From Anaerolineae bacterium (GTDB taxonomy: Bacteria > Chloroflexota > Anaerolineae > Aggregatilineales > Phototrophicaceae), in assembly GCA_022843385.1 (NCBI GenBank), contig JALHNT010000017.1, positions 1 to 64,000 of the forward strand: 64,000 nucleotides of DNA, written 5' to 3'. This document shows positions 19,120 through 28,128 of this stretch, piece after piece. Both the position numbers and the translations under genes were made by a program. Below the pieces are notes generated by a model. It ran no database searches, was not told where the DNA came from, and worked only from the letters and a program-made list of their open reading frames with translations. Position 1 is the stretch's first letter. The number at the start of each line of letters is the position of its first letter.

Positions 19120-20433
19120 ATGCGAGAACAACCCGATAATCTGATCGAACGAGAACGTGCCTATCTGGTCGGCGGCGAAGTGCGCAGCAGCCGACCACTG
19201 TTGACAGTTGAGGATTCGTTGCGCGAGTTAGCTATGCTGGCCGATACAGCCGGTATGGAGATTGTAGGACAAGCCACTCAGCGTCTTCAGCAGATTGACC
19301 CCAACACCTACATCGGATCGGGCAAAGTCGAGGAAATCAAGCTGGAACTCGAAAGCCAGGAGGCGGAAGTCGTCGTTTTTGATGATGAGCTGTCGCCTCG
19401 TCATCAGCGTCAGCTTGAAAAAGCCTTCGGCGAGTCGATCAAGGTTTTGGATCGTTCGGCGCTGATCCTTGATATTTTCGGTCAACACGCGCGCACCCGT
19501 GAAGGTGCGCTTCAGGTCGAACTGGCTCAGTACGAATATCTGCTGCCACGCCTGACCCGTCAATGGACGCACCTGGAGCGCCAGGCTGGTGGTGGCGCGG
19601 CGCGTGGTGGAACCGGGGGCGTCGGCTTACGTGGCCCCGGCGAAACCCAGCTCGAAGTTGACAAGCGCGAAATCGGGCGCAAGATCATCCGTCTCAAAGA
19701 AGAACTGGAACGGGTGCGAGCCCACCGCAGCCAGCATCGCCGTCAGCGCAGCCGTGCCGGGGTGCCAGTCATCGCACTGGTGGGCTATACCAATGCCGGC
19801 AAGTCAACCCTGCTCAAAGCCGTCACCGGAGCGGATACTTACATAGCCAACCAGTTATTCGCCACGCTTGATCCGCTCACCCGTCGTGTTGACCTGCCTT
19901 CGGGTCGCCATATCCTCCTGACTGACACCGTAGGCTTTATCCAGAAGCTACCCACCACCTTGATTGCGGCTTTTCGTGCCACACTGGAAGAAGTGACTGA
20001 GGCCGACATCCTGTTGCATGTTGTCGATGCCTCACATCCAAATGTCCTGCAACACATCGAGACCGTCGAAGACACGCTGGCGGCGATTGATATGCCGCCG
20101 GTTCCGCGCCTGTTGGTCTGGAACAAGATGGATCGACTGGAAAACTCGGTGACTCCCGTCCTTGCTGGAGCCGAAGAGTACTTTGCCGAATCAAAAGTGT
20201 CAGCCCGGAGTCATGCTGGAGTTCCCGAACTGCTGGCGACCATTGAAAATTGTCTATCCGTCTTTTTGCAGAAGACACGGCTTCTTATCCCTTACGACCG
20301 CGGTGACCTGGTATCGCATCTCTACGAGTCTGCAAATGTTGAGAAGCAGGAAGGCGTGGAAGAAGGTATCCTCCTGACCGTACAATTGCCCCCTGCCCTG
20401 GTTCCACGGTATCAGGCATTTCGAGTGAAATAG
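19120..20433 (+). CDS. hflX: GTPase HflX
   Basis: A 437-residue ribosome-associated GTPase that splits stalled or hibernating ribosomes. The N-terminal HflX domain (~25-190) includes NTYIGSGKVEEIK and VVFDDELSPRHQRQLE and ends in the glycine-rich GLRGPGETQLEVDKR. The G domain has G1 GYTNAGKSTLL, G3 DTVGF and G4 NKMD. The length and domain order match the family. It starts six bases after the aminotransferase stop and is followed by a small membrane protein. Confidence 0.96.
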   Translation: MREQPDNLIERERAYLVGGEVRSSRPLLTVEDSLRELAMLADTAGMEIVGQATQRLQQIDPNTYIGSGKVEEIKLELESQEAEVVVFDDELSPRHQRQLEKAFGESIKVLDRSALILDIFGQHARTREGALQVELAQYEYLLPRLTRQWTHLERQAGGGAARGGTGGVGLRGPGETQLEVDKREIGRKIIRLKEELERVRAHRSQHRRQRSRAGVPVIALVGYTNAGKSTLLKAVTGADTYIANQLFATLDPLTRRVDLPSGRHILLTDTVGFIQKLPTTLIAAFRATLEEVTEADILLHVVDASHPNVLQHIETVEDTLAAIDMPPVPRLLVWNKMDRLENSVTPVLAGAEEYFAESKVSARSHAGVPELLATIENCLSVFLQKTRLLIPYDRGDLVSHLYESANVEKQEGVEEGILLTVQLPPALVPRYQAFRVK

Positions 20434-20445
20434 CGAGGGTCTACA

Positions 20446-20694
20446 ATGTTCAAGCGAATTGACGAATCTCATGTGCTGGCGAGTCTCATTGCCCGAATAT
20501 CGGATTTCATTGCCAAGCGACGTGGCCTGCCGGTTGTAGTTGGGATTATCCTGGTCTTTATCAGCCTGATCCTGCAACTGGTGGACTTTTCTACCGGCAC
20601 ATCTGTTGTCCGCCTGATCGCGATCATCACCCAGAGTCTCGGCATATTGATCGCCCTCATCGGCCTTCTGTTGAGCGATCCACTAGGAAAATAG
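20446..20694 (+). CDS. Small two-helix membrane protein
   Basis: An 82-residue protein with GAGGG upstream of its ATG. Two hydrophobic helices are predicted by eye (~28-46, LPVVVGIILVFISLILQLV, and ~55-76, RLIAIITQSLGILIALIGLL), with a basic N terminus that should face the cytoplasm. It lies 12 bases after hflX and one base before the next gene, so it is clearly part of this operon. I do not recognise a function. Confidence 0.72.
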   Translation: MFKRIDESHVLASLIARISDFIAKRRGLPVVVGIILVFISLILQLVDFSTGTSVVRLIAIITQSLGILIALIGLLLSDPLGK

Positions 20695-20695
20695 C

Positions 20696-21784
20696 GTGAC
20701 AGCCTGGGACTATCGCATCATTCATGAGGCGGTTGCGCTCGAAACGGTGGTGGATCTTGAAATGGACATCTGGGGGCTAAATCCGCGTGATGCAGCACCC
20801 ACTAATCTCCTACACGCGCTGGCTCAAAATGGAGGCCTGATTGCAGGTGCCTATGATGACCAGAGGCTCATCGGTCTCTCATTGGCGTTTCCTGCCCGGC
20901 GTGGCAAGCAATGGATGCTGTGGTCGCATATGGTTGGCATCCATCGACACTATCAGGGCAAAGGTGTAGGCTTTGGTCTGAAACAGTTCCAGCGAACCTG
21001 GGGGATTGAACAGGGTTATCGGCACATGGGCTGGACATTCGATCCCCTCCAGCGAGGTAATGCGAACTTCAATCTGCATATTCTCGGTGCGACAGCCAGC
21101 ATCTATCACGAAAACTTTTATGGTGAAATGACGGACGGCATCAACGCTGGACTACCCTCAGACCGGCTAGAAGCTCACTGGGACTTATTGGATCGTCGCG
21201 TAAAGGCCTTGGCCGCCACTGGACTCGACGCGAAAACACAATCCCCCCCGCCCCAGGCTCCGAGCCTGCTGGATAGCATTACGGGTACGCCTGTCCTCCA
21301 ACCGCTCTATGGGCTGGATTTAACGGAATATCGCGTTGAAATCCCAGGAGATCTGGCGGCGCTGAAGCAGAACGCGCCATCGCTGGCGCTGGAATGGCGG
21401 ATGGCGCTGCGCCAGGCGCTTCAAACCGTTTTTGCACAAGGTTATCGCGCAGTGGACTTCTGCGAGTCCATGGGACGTCACTACTACTTGCTGGCGCGAC
21501 CTTCGCCCTGGTTCCTCTATGTCGTCATTTGTAATGACCACTCCCTCTACACAGGTATCTCGCCGGATGTCGAACGGCGTGTAGCACAGCATAACCGCAA
21601 GCGCGGGGCCACCTATACGGCCAGTCGCACTCCGGTCAAGCTGGCAGGGGCGTGGTCGTATCCAGATAGGCCGACCGCCATGCGCGCTGAATTAGCCTTC
21701 AAACGTCTGAGCCGTGACCATAAGCTGAAGCATATTGAGCTTCATTCAGCCTTCTTCGGTTCCCCATTCACCCCTGCACCGTAA
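20696..21784 (+). CDS. GNAT-type acyltransferase fused to a GIY-YIG domain
   Basis: A 362-residue protein starting at GTG one base after the previous stop. Residues ~1-260 look like a COG3375-type GNAT protein: a central VGIHRHYQGKGVGFGLKQFQ carries the Q/R-x-x-G-x-G acetyl-CoA loop, and GWTFDPLQRGNANFNLHILG follows. Residues ~272-350 are a GIY-YIG domain of the small UPF0213/YhbQ kind: FLYVVICNDHSLYTGIS replaces the G-I-Y/Y-I-G pair with Y-V-V/Y-T-G, with Arg in VERRVAQHN and Glu in MRAELAFKRL. GIY-YIG domains are nuclease folds. This pairing is unusual and the joint function is unknown. Confidence 0.82.
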   Translation: MTAWDYRIIHEAVALETVVDLEMDIWGLNPRDAAPTNLLHALAQNGGLIAGAYDDQRLIGLSLAFPARRGKQWMLWSHMVGIHRHYQGKGVGFGLKQFQRTWGIEQGYRHMGWTFDPLQRGNANFNLHILGATASIYHENFYGEMTDGINAGLPSDRLEAHWDLLDRRVKALAATGLDAKTQSPPPQAPSLLDSITGTPVLQPLYGLDLTEYRVEIPGDLAALKQNAPSLALEWRMALRQALQTVFAQGYRAVDFCESMGRHYYLLARPSPWFLYVVICNDHSLYTGISPDVERRVAQHNRKRGATYTASRTPVKLAGAWSYPDRPTAMRAELAFKRLSRDHKLKHIELHSAFFGSPFTPAP

Positions 21785-21914
21785 GCTACGTTAAAACTTG
21801 ATAAGTTTTATGAAGATTGTGTGTTGACCGCTGATGGCCTGAAGGGGTGGACATGGTACAATTTGCCGCTGGTCAGGCCTTTCAACCATGTACAATATGG
21901 AGGATCCCTCAACC

Positions 21915-23384
21915 ATGCGAATTCGATCTGGTTTGTTGTTGCTATTGTTAGCTCTATTGTCCCTTTCGCTGTTCAATGTTTCTGCTCAGGCCGGTCTGCC
22001 GGATTTGGGTGGACGTACCATCAAGGTTGCCACCGAAAATGCCTACATTCCATTCGGTTTCATCAACCAGGAAACCGGCGAAGCAGAAGGCTGGAACTAT
22101 GATGCAATTGGTGAAATCTGCGAGCGGCTGAATTGTGTGCCAGAATACATCACCACCTCCTGGGATGGTATGCTGGTCGCCATCGGCAATGGTCAGTTCG
22201 ATGTCGCTGCGGATGGCATCACCATCACTGAAGAACGCAAAGAAATTGTCGATTTCTCAGATGGTTACATCAGCGTGGAGCAGGTGATTCTGGTTCGTAG
22301 CGACGAAAGCCGCTTCACCGATGGTGCCAGCCTGGCTGCCGACACATCGCTTCGTCTCGGTTCGCAGGCCGGCACTACCAATTTCGATACATCGGTGGAA
22401 TTGGTGGGCCAGGACCGTGTTCAGGTCTATGACACATTTGGCATTGTCGTACAGGCGCTCATCGCTGGTGACGTTGATGCCGTCATCATCGACAATGTGG
22501 CCGGACAAGGTTATGTGGGCGAAAACGCTGATGTACTCAAGATCATTGGCGCACCTATTTCCTCTGATGAACTGGGCTTTGCCTTTACCAAAGGCTCAGA
22601 TCTGGTTGAGCCGTTCAATGCAGCCCTGGCGAGTATGCGCGCCGATGGCACGCTCGTCCGCATCAATGGCAAGTGGTTCCCGCCCATAGTGCCTGATCTG
22701 GGTGGACGCACCGTCACCGTCGCTGTTGAAAATGCCTATATCCCCTTCAACTTCATCAATCCCGATTCAGGTGAGGCCGAAGGCTGGGACTATGACGCGA
22801 TGGCCGAAATCTGCGAGCGCCTGAATTGCGTGCCAGAATACATCGTCACGTCATGGGACGGTATGTTGGTTGCCGTCTCCAATGGTGAATTTGATGTTGC
22901 GGCTGATGGCATCACGATCACCGAAGAACGCGACCAGACGGTGGATTTCTCTGTGGGTTACATCCGTGTCGATCAGGTACTCTTGGTGCGGATTGACGAA
23001 AGCCGCTTTGCCGGCGTCAGTGAATTCGTCGCCGACACTAACCTGCGCATTGGCTCGCAGGTTGGAACCACCAACTACAATACGGCGGTTGAACTGGTGG
23101 GTGAAGAACGCATCCAGAGCTATGATACCTTCGGTCTGGCCGTTCAGGCGCTCATCGCTGGCGATGTCGATGCTGTTGTCATTGACAATGTGGCCGGTCA
23201 GGGCTATGTCGGCGAAAATGCTGATCGCGTGACGATCATCGAAACATCGCTTCAGTCTGATCTGTTGGGCTTTGCTTTTCCCAACGGATCGGAACTTAGA
23301 GGAGCATTTGATGCTGCGTTGATTAGCATGATGAACGATGGTACACTCGACGAGATCAATGCCAAGTGGTTCCCGTCATCATAA
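21915..23384 (+). CDS. Amino-acid-type ABC substrate-binding protein, tandemly duplicated
   Basis: A 489-residue exported binding protein. ATG 21915 is chosen because GGAGGAT lies nine bases upstream; an in-frame ATG at 21888 lacks such a site. After the signal peptide ([20 protein letters not shown]) come two full SBP_bac_3 domains (~29-258 and ~260-488), strongly alike throughout: [15 protein letters not shown] versus [29 protein letters not shown] in both, and [20 protein letters not shown] versus [20 protein letters not shown]. Each keeps the Asp/Arg region that binds amino acid head groups. The permease follows after a terminator; no ATPase gene is nearby. Confidence 0.92.
   Translation: MRIRSGLLLLLLALLSLSLFNVSAQAGLPDLGGRTIKVATENAYIPFGFINQETGEAEGWNYDAIGEICERLNCVPEYITTSWDGMLVAIGNGQFDVAADGITITEERKEIVDFSDGYISVEQVILVRSDESRFTDGASLAADTSLRLGSQAGTTNFDTSVELVGQDRVQVYDTFGIVVQALIAGDVDAVIIDNVAGQGYVGENADVLKIIGAPISSDELGFAFTKGSDLVEPFNAALASMRADGTLVRINGKWFPPIVPDLGGRTVTVAVENAYIPFNFINPDSGEAEGWDYDAMAEICERLNCVPEYIVTSWDGMLVAVSNGEFDVAADGITITEERDQTVDFSVGYIRVDQVLLVRIDESRFAGVSEFVADTNLRIGSQVGTTNYNTAVELVGEERIQSYDTFGLAVQALIAGDVDAVVIDNVAGQGYVGENADRVTIIETSLQSDLLGFAFPNGSELRGAFDAALISMMNDGTLDEINAKWFPSS
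21999..23379 (+). repeat. In-frame tandem duplication within the binding-protein gene
   Basis: Unit 1 spans about 21999-22691 and unit 2 about 22692-23379, each coding for some 230 residues of near-identical order with no large indels. Differences are scattered single substitutions, many at third codon positions, which points to an internal duplication followed by modest divergence. Confidence 0.9.
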
Positions 23385-23406
23385 GAGACTGCTGAACGTG
23401 CGATGT

Positions 23407-23431
23407 GGGGGCGATTCACTCGCCCCCTTTT
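23407..23431 (+). terminator. Intrinsic terminator between binding protein and permease genes
   Basis: The arms GGGGGCG (23407-23413) and CGCCCCC (23421-23427) pair perfectly around a seven-base loop, followed by TTTT. Partial termination here would give more binding protein than permease, a common arrangement for ABC importers. Confidence 0.88.
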
Positions 23432-23456
23432 ATTTGTGACCAGGGACAAACAGACA

Positions 23457-24638
23457 ATGACTTCTTTAAGCAACGCCGACCCAGTCGATCTATCTGACCG
23501 TTCTCAATCCAGTCTGATCTCAAAAATAATTGATACCCTGTTCACCGCCCCCTGGTGGTTGATTGTCCTTATCGCCGTTGGCTTCGTCATCGCCTATTCC
23601 TTAACCACAACAGTCGATCACATGATGATCGTACGCGAAACCGATGATCGTTCGTTCCGAAATGTGCCGCAACTCAGAGATAACCCGGACTTCCGCGTGG
23701 CAGCACTCACAGAGTCCACCAGCTATGCTGCCATGAGCGATTTAGGGTCGGACCGGATCATTTCGGTTCCGACAACTGATGAAGCGGTGCAGTTGTTGCT
23801 TAATGACGAAATCGATGGCTTGGTAGTTGACCGAGATACGGCTGATGTTCTGGAAGCCGCTAACGAAGGTCGTGTCAAGCTCATCAACACCAGTTTTCCC
23901 AGCGAGCAGTTCGCCGGTATCGCTGATTATCTGAGTGCTGGCATTCGGATGACTTTGTACATCAGCTTTGTCGCCTACAGCTTTGCCATCATCATCGGCC
24001 TGGTGGTCGGACTCATACGATCCAGTTTGCCGCAACCACCCAAGAAAGGCGCAAGTCCCGCCGATGTCGCGCTTGCTGCCCTTCGGACGCTGCTCTACAA
24101 CGTAGCCACGCTGTACGTCTCAGTGCTGCGCGGCATTCCAACTGTGGTCTTTATCCTGATCGTCGCCTTCGTCATCATCCCTTCGCTTGAAGATACCTTG
24201 AACAATAATTTACAGCTTGAGCTGGGGCTCCGAGGCACATCTGCCGAATCGGTCATCTTCGCGCTGGCATTGAACTATGGTGCCTTCATGTCCGAAACCT
24301 TTCGCGCCGGCATTCAGTCGATTGGGCGGGGACAAATCGAAGCCTCACGCTCGCTGGGCATGAACTATGTTCAGACCGTCCGTTACATCATCCTGCCGCA
24401 GGCGCTGCGTCGCATACTGCCACCGCTGGGTAACGACCTCGTTGCGATGATAAAGGACTCGTCCCTGGCTACCGTGCTGGGCGTTCGAGACATCACTCAG
24501 CTTGCCAAAGAATTTTCCAGCGCAACCTTTCGCTATCTGCCGACGTACCTCGTCGTCGCGTTCTTCTACCTCGTGATGACGGTGATAGGCTTTCTGCTGG
24601 TGCGCTTGCTCGAACGCCTGACCAAAATCGAGAATTAA
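23457..24638 (+). CDS. Polar-amino-acid ABC transporter permease with extra periplasmic segment
   Basis: A 393-residue membrane protein starting at ATG 23457 with CAGGGA upstream. One transmembrane helix (~28-48, WWLIVLIAVGFVIAYSL) is followed by ~90 soluble residues (~75-160) resembling half of a substrate-binding protein (FRVAALTESTSY, then VQLLLNDEIDGLVVDRDTAD). The rest is a HisM/GlnP-type permease: TLYISFVAYSFAIIIGLVVG, the EAA loop EASRSLGMNYVQTVRYIILP and NDLVAMIKDSSLATVLG. It should import polar amino acids with the duplicated binding protein. The ATP-binding subunit must be encoded elsewhere. Confidence 0.9.
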   Translation: MTSLSNADPVDLSDRSQSSLISKIIDTLFTAPWWLIVLIAVGFVIAYSLTTTVDHMMIVRETDDRSFRNVPQLRDNPDFRVAALTESTSYAAMSDLGSDRIISVPTTDEAVQLLLNDEIDGLVVDRDTADVLEAANEGRVKLINTSFPSEQFAGIADYLSAGIRMTLYISFVAYSFAIIIGLVVGLIRSSLPQPPKKGASPADVALAALRTLLYNVATLYVSVLRGIPTVVFILIVAFVIIPSLEDTLNNNLQLELGLRGTSAESVIFALALNYGAFMSETFRAGIQSIGRGQIEASRSLGMNYVQTVRYIILPQALRRILPPLGNDLVAMIKDSSLATVLGVRDITQLAKEFSSATFRYLPTYLVVAFFYLVMTVIGFLLVRLLERLTKIEN

Positions 24639-24647
24639 CTCAACCGG

Positions 24648-25799
24648 TCAGACATCCGTACCCGGATTGTTCTTGATATAGGCGTAAAACACCGGCGGCT
24701 CAATGCTGATGCGATTGCCCTGCAACCGCAGTAATTGCTTCTGCTGCAAGGTGGCAAAGGTTTGCTGTGTATCCAGATCATTGGCGTTGATGTTGGGCTT
24801 GGGCTTGGCAAACTCCCGCAGCAGCGCATGTTCTTTGTCAGTCAGGCTCAACCAGATGGTCTGACATTCAATGCGGACAGCTCGTTTGATCGCCAACTCA
24901 TGCACCAGTTGTTCGCTCTTGGTCATGACAATATCAGCATTCAGCTCACCCAGCGTTTCCAGCGCACGGAAAGCCGAACGCAGCAAGCCGGCATAACGAC
25001 CAGCCGCCCAAAGCAGGAATTCAACCGCATAAGACTCATACTTGCGGTTATTGCGTTTCATCAGGTCATTCACCATATTGCGCCCATCGACCTCATTGTA
25101 CGGGCCAACATACACAATGCTGTCATTGAATAACTCGGTGAATGGCTCAATATCCAGGCTCTCAATGTCCAGTCGATTGATGATGTCTGGCAGCGGCGAG
25201 CGAGTGAAGGTGAGATACGAAAGCTGACGCTTATTGGTATCGCGGATGCCCCGCAGCGTCAGAAAGAACTTCACTGGCAGTTGCTTGAGCATTTCCTCAA
25301 ACTCATCAAACATGAAGACAATCTGTGTCCCCTGCTTCATGAAGATTTCCAGGCCCAGCTCAAAATAGCGCAGCCCCATATAGGCGTACAGCGGATTGTT
25401 TCCATCCTGAAGCGCCTGATAGGTATCATAAAAAACACGGGCATCATCAGCCGACAGATTATCAAAAGGATAGAAGGCAAGGAACAGACGATGCATCATC
25501 AACTCGTAGCCAGCCCAGCAGCGAATCGCCTCCGAGTCCTGGTGGCTTTCATTCGGCAGCGGGCCCAGCAACGTCGGATCGATGATGATCGCCTTAAACG
25601 GCTTCCCACCCGCAACATCCTTCATGTAAAACGACTGTACATTTGGATCGGACAGATGTTGCAGAAGGTTCGATTTACCCACGCTCCCAACCCCGACCAG
25701 TGAGCATGAATCGGAAGCGCGCCAGCGCTCCATAACATAGCCAACTTCCTGCTGGCGAAACTCAATGGGTTGTGAGCGAGTCCGTTGTTGATTAGCCAT
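24648..25799 (-). CDS. P-loop ATPase (AAA/STAND-like), unknown role
   Basis: A 383-residue soluble ATPase. Walker A is GVGSVGKSNLL (~37-47) and Walker B IVFMFDEFEEM (~163-173); SYLTFTRSPL resembles a sensor 1 strand. The C-terminal ~80 residues look like a winged helix (LTDKEHALLREFAKPKPNIN, then TLQQKQLLRLQGNRISIEPP), giving an Orc1/Cdc6- or archaeal-ATPase-like layout. Such proteins often act as DNA-linked switches. It is convergent with the permease gene and precedes the intergenic region that carries the left inverted repeat. No partner gene is evident. Confidence 0.78.
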   Translation of the reverse strand: MANQQRTRSQPIEFRQQEVGYVMERWRASDSCSLVGVGSVGKSNLLQHLSDPNVQSFYMKDVAGGKPFKAIIIDPTLLGPLPNESHQDSEAIRCWAGYELMMHRLFLAFYPFDNLSADDARVFYDTYQALQDGNNPLYAYMGLRYFELGLEIFMKQGTQIVFMFDEFEEMLKQLPVKFFLTLRGIRDTNKRQLSYLTFTRSPLPDIINRLDIESLDIEPFTELFNDSIVYVGPYNEVDGRNMVNDLMKRNNRKYESYAVEFLLWAAGRYAGLLRSAFRALETLGELNADIVMTKSEQLVHELAIKRAVRIECQTIWLSLTDKEHALLREFAKPKPNINANDLDTQQTFATLQQKQLLRLQGNRISIEPPVFYAYIKNNPGTDV

Positions 25800-26011
25800 A
25801 AACGTTCAATTCTGGTGCAAGCGCAAATGATCGTCGTCACATTATAGACGAAATAAATCAGCAATTGAACCAGGATGATATTCTGAGCTTTAGGGGGAAC
25901 ACGCAGACAGGCGAAAATGCCTCGCGTGGGAACATTTTTTCTAACCACTTCCTAACAATTATCCAATCAATTCCGCGTTACTTTTCGCTCAAAAGGGTTG
26001 GTGGAATCCGT

Positions 26012-26201
26012 GCTTAACCCGTACCAAAAAGTTTACCAAAAGTTCACCCGTAACGGGGCAATCGGGCGTATGCTGAGGGCAAGAAGTCGCCAGTCATGAG
26101 AGGAAAGACTCGTTGCTCGTTACTCGTTACCCACTACTGACCGAACGCCAAATGTCACACAATCCAGAACTGACATTGACGACTTTGACGACTTTTCGCA
26201 G
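26012..26201 (+). repeat. Left copy of the long inverted repeat
   Basis: This 190-base sequence is the reverse complement of 41969-42149. It begins GCTTAACCCGTACC and ends TTTTCGCAG. By eye there are about a dozen mismatches and one nine-base insertion (an extra GACGACTTT-like unit in this copy). Similarity stops sharply at both edges. It contains the CGTTGCTCGTTACTCGTTAC motif. Confidence 0.93.
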
Positions 26202-26221
26202 TCGCCACTGACCAGAGGAAA

Positions 26222-26256
26222 GGCTCGTTACTTGTTACTCATTACTCGTTACTTTG
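26222..26256 (+). repeat. Short tandem repeat, GTTACTC-like units
   Basis: Four degenerate seven- to eight-base units (CGTTACTT, GTTACTC, ATTACTC, GTTACTT) follow each other. The same unit occurs inside both copies of the long inverted repeat. Confidence 0.75.
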
Positions 26257-26652
26257 AAATCAGCACTTTCTACTTTGCACCACCCCATGCCGGTCAAGTG
26301 CTCCCGTGAGTTGGCCGCGCCGACATCGACCTGTCCGCCGCCCCGACGCGTTATCAGAGGGAAACTGTATGGCTCGTTATTGGCAGTATTGCACTTTGTG
26401 CATCGCGCTTGGGTTCACAAACTACACAAAAAAGGCTGTTGGAAATGTGGCGAAAGGAATGAATCTTACGAGTTTACGGGAGCGCAACATGCCAATTCCA
26501 TCATGTCAGGATTTCAAACAGCAAAATCAGCAGCAAACCCCACTGCCGATGAATCAGCACAGCGACAAGCAGTTAAGCGCCAGTCAGGTGGGCACACCAG
26601 GGCCAGCAAGAAAAGTTTTCGCGCGGTAAGTGGGCGGCGAGCCGGAAATGAT

Positions 26653-28128
26653 TTACACACCGTCCGCCAGAACCATCTGGGCAGCAACCTTTCCCGAAAG
26701 TGTGACCATCGGCACCCCGCCACCCGGATGAGTAGTGCCACCGACGAAATACAACGCGCCAAAATCGCTCGAACGATTGTGAGGACGCAGAAACGCCGCA
26801 AAGGGATTGTTTGAGGAACTCCCGTACAATGCGCCGCGCCAGGCACCCGACTGACGCTGAATATCAAGCGGCGTCATGATCTGTTCAACCTGAATCGCGT
26901 CACGAATATCCACCCCGTAGCTCGCCAGTTGATCCAATACACGGTCACGATACGTCGCCTTGTTGTGCTCCCAATCGTAAGCCGGGCTGATTGCCGGCGC
27001 GTTCACCAGGATGAACCAATTCTCATGCCCGTCAGGCGCATCAGCCGCGTCGGTCTTGCTGGTGATGGCAACGTATATCGTCGGTTCCTGTGGAGGTAGC
27101 TGCTGCTTAAAAATGTCATCGAACTCGCGGCGATAATCACGGGAGAAGAAGATGTTATGGTGAGCCAGCCTTGGATGATCGCCTTTCACTCCTGCAAGGA
27201 TGATGAAACCAGAGCAAGAGGGTTCGATGTGCTTGAGGCGGGACCGGTAGCCGGCATCAATGGTTGCAGGGATCAAACGGGAATACACTGTCGAGACATC
27301 CACATTCGCTACGACTGCGCTGGCTTCCTGGACTGTTCCATCCACCAACCGGACGCCGACAGCGCGCTGTTCCTGAATGATGATCTCCTGGATAGCACAC
27401 CCAGTTTGGATCTGCACGCCCAGTTCGACCGCCAACTTTTCCATCGCCGTTGCGATACTGTACACTCCCCCTTTGGGATACCAGACTCCCTCATTGAGTT
27501 CGACATGGGCGATCACATTCAAGGTCGCCGGTGCGCGAAACGGATTGGCTCCGACATAGGTTGCGAAGCGCCCCAACAGCTGTCTGAGGTGTGGCGACTT
27601 GACGTAACTGCGAATAGCCTGATCCATGGTGCGCCAGGCATCAACATGGATCATATCGGGAACTGCGACCTTGGTGAAGCTGCTCAGGCGTGGTGGTTGA
27701 TCGTAGATGAATACATCACCGGTAATGCGATGGAGACGAGCTGCATAGGCCAGATACCGCAGATACCCTTCGACATCCCGCTCATCCAGCGCTTCGATCT
27801 GCTGAAGAGTCTTCGTCAGGACACTGGACACATCGAATACCACGCCATCCGAATAAAAGTAACGGGTCATGGGTTCCACTGGAACCAGATTGAGGTAATC
27901 ATCGAGCCTTCGCCCGGCAGCCTGAAACAGATCTTCAAAGACGTGGCGCATGGTCACCACCGATGGCCCGGTATCCCATCGGAAACCATCCATCTGCACC
28001 TGAGACATCTTTCCGCCGACCGTCGGATTCTGCTCATACATAATCACCCGCCGACCTGCCACTGCCAGTCGAATCGCAGCGCTGAGGCCGCCTATCCCTG
28101 CCCCAATAATGACGATAGGCTTAACCAT
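26653..28128 (-). CDS. CrtI-family carotenoid desaturase (second paralogue, CrtD-like)
   Basis: A 491-residue FAD-dependent desaturase/isomerase of the CrtI family. The dinucleotide fold IVIIGAGIGGLSAAIRLAVAG (~4-24) and GGKMSQVQMDGFRWDTGPSV follow family pattern, and the C-terminal LYFVGGTTHPGGGVPMV is the FAD-closing motif. ATG 28128 overlaps the stop of the glycosyltransferase gene. It is the last gene of the carotenoid operon and is distinct from the crtI that begins it. Beside cruF, a 3',4'-desaturase role (CrtD) on the hydroxylated end is the best guess; an oxygenase of the CrtP/CrtNb type is an alternative. Confidence 0.85.
   Translation of the reverse strand: MVKPIVIIGAGIGGLSAAIRLAVAGRRVIMYEQNPTVGGKMSQVQMDGFRWDTGPSVVTMRHVFEDLFQAAGRRLDDYLNLVPVEPMTRYFYSDGVVFDVSSVLTKTLQQIEALDERDVEGYLRYLAYAARLHRITGDVFIYDQPPRLSSFTKVAVPDMIHVDAWRTMDQAIRSYVKSPHLRQLLGRFATYVGANPFRAPATLNVIAHVELNEGVWYPKGGVYSIATAMEKLAVELGVQIQTGCAIQEIIIQEQRAVGVRLVDGTVQEASAVVANVDVSTVYSRLIPATIDAGYRSRLKHIEPSCSGFIILAGVKGDHPRLAHHNIFFSRDYRREFDDIFKQQLPPQEPTIYVAITSKTDAADAPDGHENWFILVNAPAISPAYDWEHNKATYRDRVLDQLASYGVDIRDAIQVEQIMTPLDIQRQSGAWRGALYGSSSNNPFAAFLRPHNRSSDFGALYFVGGTTHPGGGVPMVTLSGKVAAQMVLADGV

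Larger units (their letters stand above)
25800..26652. other. Gene-poor intergenic region with short repeats
   Basis: This 853-base stretch has no convincing gene. It holds the left copy of the long inverted repeat (26012-26201), a short tandem of GTTACTC-like units (26222-26256) and a GCACTTT-like stretch (26262-26280). Frames that read through 26254-26814 have no recognisable protein character and run into the desaturase gene. A 46-codon frame at 26489-26629 has GGGAG before its ATG but is low-complexity (QQNQQQ), so it is not called a gene. Confidence 0.7.

Noticed and set aside
26254-26814. Plus-strand open frame of 186 codons at the left repeat
   Set aside because: Biased and without domain character; it runs through repeats and overlaps the end of the opposite desaturase gene.
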